A DNA stretch of 6,777 nucleotides from Bacteroidetes bacterium QH_1_64_81 (GTDB lineage: Bacteria > Bacteroidota > Rhodothermia > Rhodothermales > Salinibacteraceae): the NCBI GenBank assembly GCA_003022655.1, contig PXSX01000294.1:1-6777 (forward strand). Direction: 5' to 3'. This document shows positions 5,453 to 6,777 of the stretch, in pieces (the first letter of the stretch is position 1; every line of letters begins with the position of its first letter). The translations under genes and the position numbers were made by a program. The notes under the pieces are model-generated. The model worked only from the letters and a program-made list of their open reading frames with translations, did not search any database and had not been told where the DNA came from.

Positions 5453-6772
5453 ATGTTCAAGAGCTTCTGCCTTTTCGTTATGAAGGCAATTTGGGGGCCT
5501 CATCTCACCGCATCTAGTTCCAGTCGGTTGAGGTCAACCAGGACTACTGGAGCCTTACTGATTCTTGCAGGTGCCTGTCTCCTATTGGGATGTCGGCCGC
5601 GTGAGAGCGCCACCGATAGTCAGGGTAAGCGTCTGCGGGTGATGACCTACAACATCGAGGACGTGCGCACGGCGGACCTGCGCCGGGCCGATCATCCGCG
5701 CCTCCAGCGGGCCGCGGCGCGCGTCCAGCACCTCGCCCCCGATGTCCTACTCGTCAACGAGATGACGTATGACCAGCCGGGCGATCCGGGCTATCGGGAC
5801 GGCGACCCAAAGGGACAGAACGCGCGGCGCTTCACCGAGAACTACCTGTCGATGTCCCAGGCGGACTCGCTGGACGGCCTGTCGTACCAACCTGTCACGC
5901 TGACGGTCAACACGGGCTTGCACAGCGGGCTCGACCTGAACAACGACGGACGAGTCGTCTCGACAGTGCCGGATGTGCCGGGGACCGGCGACGACGGCAG
6001 CGTGCCCCCACAGACCGACGCTGGGCGTGCCTACGGCAACGACGCCTGGGGCTTTGGCACCTTTCCGGGGCAGTACGGCATGGCCCTCCTCATCCGCGAC
6101 GATCTGAGGGTGCTCCGCGATTCGATTCGGACCTTCCGCCTCCTGCAGTGGCACGAGAAGCCGAATGCCTCGGTGCCCCTTGACACCACAACGCTCGATC
6201 CCTGGTACAACCCCGACGAGCGGGCAAAGATGCGCCTCTCGTCCAAAAGCCACTGGGGCGTGCCCGTGCAACTGCCCAACGGCGCCGTGCTCCACGTCCT
6301 CGCCAGCCACCCGACGCCCCCAGGCTTCGACGGCGTGGCCCGCCGGAACGCCCACCGCAACCACGACGAAATTCAGCTGTGGGTGGACTATCTGAACCGC
6401 GCGCCCTACATCGAGGACGATTCGGGCCGATCTGGGGAGCTCCATGAGGGGGCCAAGTTCGTTGTGATGGGCGACCTGAACGCCGATCCGGACGACCGCT
6501 CCGTCTTTCGGGATGCCATCCGGTCCCTCATCGGCCACGAGCGGGTCAATGGTGGGGGTATCCCGACCGCTCGACCCGCGCGGCAGGATGACTATCCCAA
6601 GCTAGATCCCGACGACACGGCTCGGTGGGAGGCCCGGGCGGACTACGTCCTTCCGTCCGCCAACCTCATGGTGGACGATTCCGGGATCTGGCGCCCTGAT
6701 CCCGCTCGGGTGCCCGACGTGCCCGTCAGCGACCACTTCCCCGTGTGGATGGATGTGCGCGTCGAGCCGTAA
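5453..6772 (+). CDS. Secreted lipoprotein with endonuclease/exonuclease/phosphatase (EEP) domain
   Basis: This is a metal-dependent phosphodiesterase/phosphatase fold (DNase I-like), predicted to be exported and lipid-anchored. Numbering from ATG 5453 (439 aa), a basic stretch 'RLRSTR' is followed by 'ALLILAGACLLLGC', with Cys47 as the lipobox Cys. Catalytic signatures are in the expected order: 'VMTYNIE' (Asn67), 'LLVNEM' (metal-binding Glu103), 'ASHPTPPGFDG' (His286), 'VVMGDLNADP' (Asp341, Asn343), 'ADYVLPS' (Asp397) and 'SDHFPVWMDV' (Asp427-His428). All key residues are present. The substrate cannot be told; phosphoesters or extracellular nucleic acid are plausible. The insert between Glu103 and His286 is long and holds a 'DLNNDGRV' loop (161-168) that resembles a calcium-binding loop. 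The start is uncertain: ATG 5453, ATG 5480 or TTG 5528 are all in frame, and TTG 5528 would give the most typical 22-residue lipoprotein signal. The protein is strongly acidic. TAA is at 6770-6772. Confidence 0.85.
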   Translation: MFKSFCLFVMKAIWGPHLTASSSSRLRSTRTTGALLILAGACLLLGCRPRESATDSQGKRLRVMTYNIEDVRTADLRRADHPRLQRAAARVQHLAPDVLLVNEMTYDQPGDPGYRDGDPKGQNARRFTENYLSMSQADSLDGLSYQPVTLTVNTGLHSGLDLNNDGRVVSTVPDVPGTGDDGSVPPQTDAGRAYGNDAWGFGTFPGQYGMALLIRDDLRVLRDSIRTFRLLQWHEKPNASVPLDTTTLDPWYNPDERAKMRLSSKSHWGVPVQLPNGAVLHVLASHPTPPGFDGVARRNAHRNHDEIQLWVDYLNRAPYIEDDSGRSGELHEGAKFVVMGDLNADPDDRSVFRDAIRSLIGHERVNGGGIPTARPARQDDYPKLDPDDTARWEARADYVLPSANLMVDDSGIWRPDPARVPDVPVSDHFPVWMDVRVEP

Positions 6773-6777
6773 AAGAC

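Noticed and set aside
5747..6538. 263-codon minus-strand frame opposite the EEP lipoprotein
   Set aside because: The plus strand carries all EEP catalytic motifs; the antisense frame is Val/Gly/His-rich without a recognisable family.

Overview
The window reads as high-GC bacterial chromosome, probably from a halophilic Salinibacter/Rhodothermota-type organism. This placement is inferred from the acidic proteins (PtsN, the HisRS halves, the phosphatase-fold lipoprotein), the strong G/C third-position bias, and the lack of clear Shine-Dalgarno sequences ahead of convincing starts. There is no rRNA or tRNA gene to fix the taxonomy. It is a patchwork of intact single genes, gene wreckage and long non-coding spacers. 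I see no phage, CRISPR, toxin-antitoxin or defence system.

Layout. At 1-314 lies a chimeric gene relic: part of a FixC/ETF-quinone oxidoreductase joined in frame to a glutaryl-CoA dehydrogenase that has lost its middle. From 315 to 1234 there is no convincing gene, only degenerate repeats (704-944) and a palindrome-rich inverted repeat (1030-1088). At 1235-2083 (+) is an intact multi-pass membrane protein of unknown function. Convergent with it, at 2146-2469 (-), is a short helix-hairpin-helix fragment, probably the end of a DNA-glycosylase-like gene. At 2636-3121 (+) is an intact PTS IIA(Ntr)-type protein. A spacer with two palindromic or hairpin elements leads to hisS (3435-4615, +), which carries an internal deletion of roughly 45-50 codons plus a frameshift. 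Facing hisS across two hairpins, one a good intrinsic terminator for the minus strand, is a Bor/Iss-family lipoprotein (4706-5143, -). The window ends with an intact lipoprotein of the endonuclease/exonuclease/phosphatase fold (5453-6772, +).

The genes do not form one operon or pathway, and most sit alone with their own spacer. The two lipoproteins are divergently arranged and both are predicted to be anchored outside the cytoplasm. The FixC and acyl-CoA dehydrogenase remnants belong to the same electron-transfer route (acyl-CoA to ETF to quinone), so they may be the last trace of one lost catabolic locus.

The main observation is that two genes (the dehydrogenase relic and hisS) show internal deletions with frameshift, and a third (the HhH gene) is probably truncated, while their neighbours are intact. 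Because HisRS is essential, the organism should carry a second, intact hisS, or else the window contains an assembly or sequencing error. That is the first thing to check.
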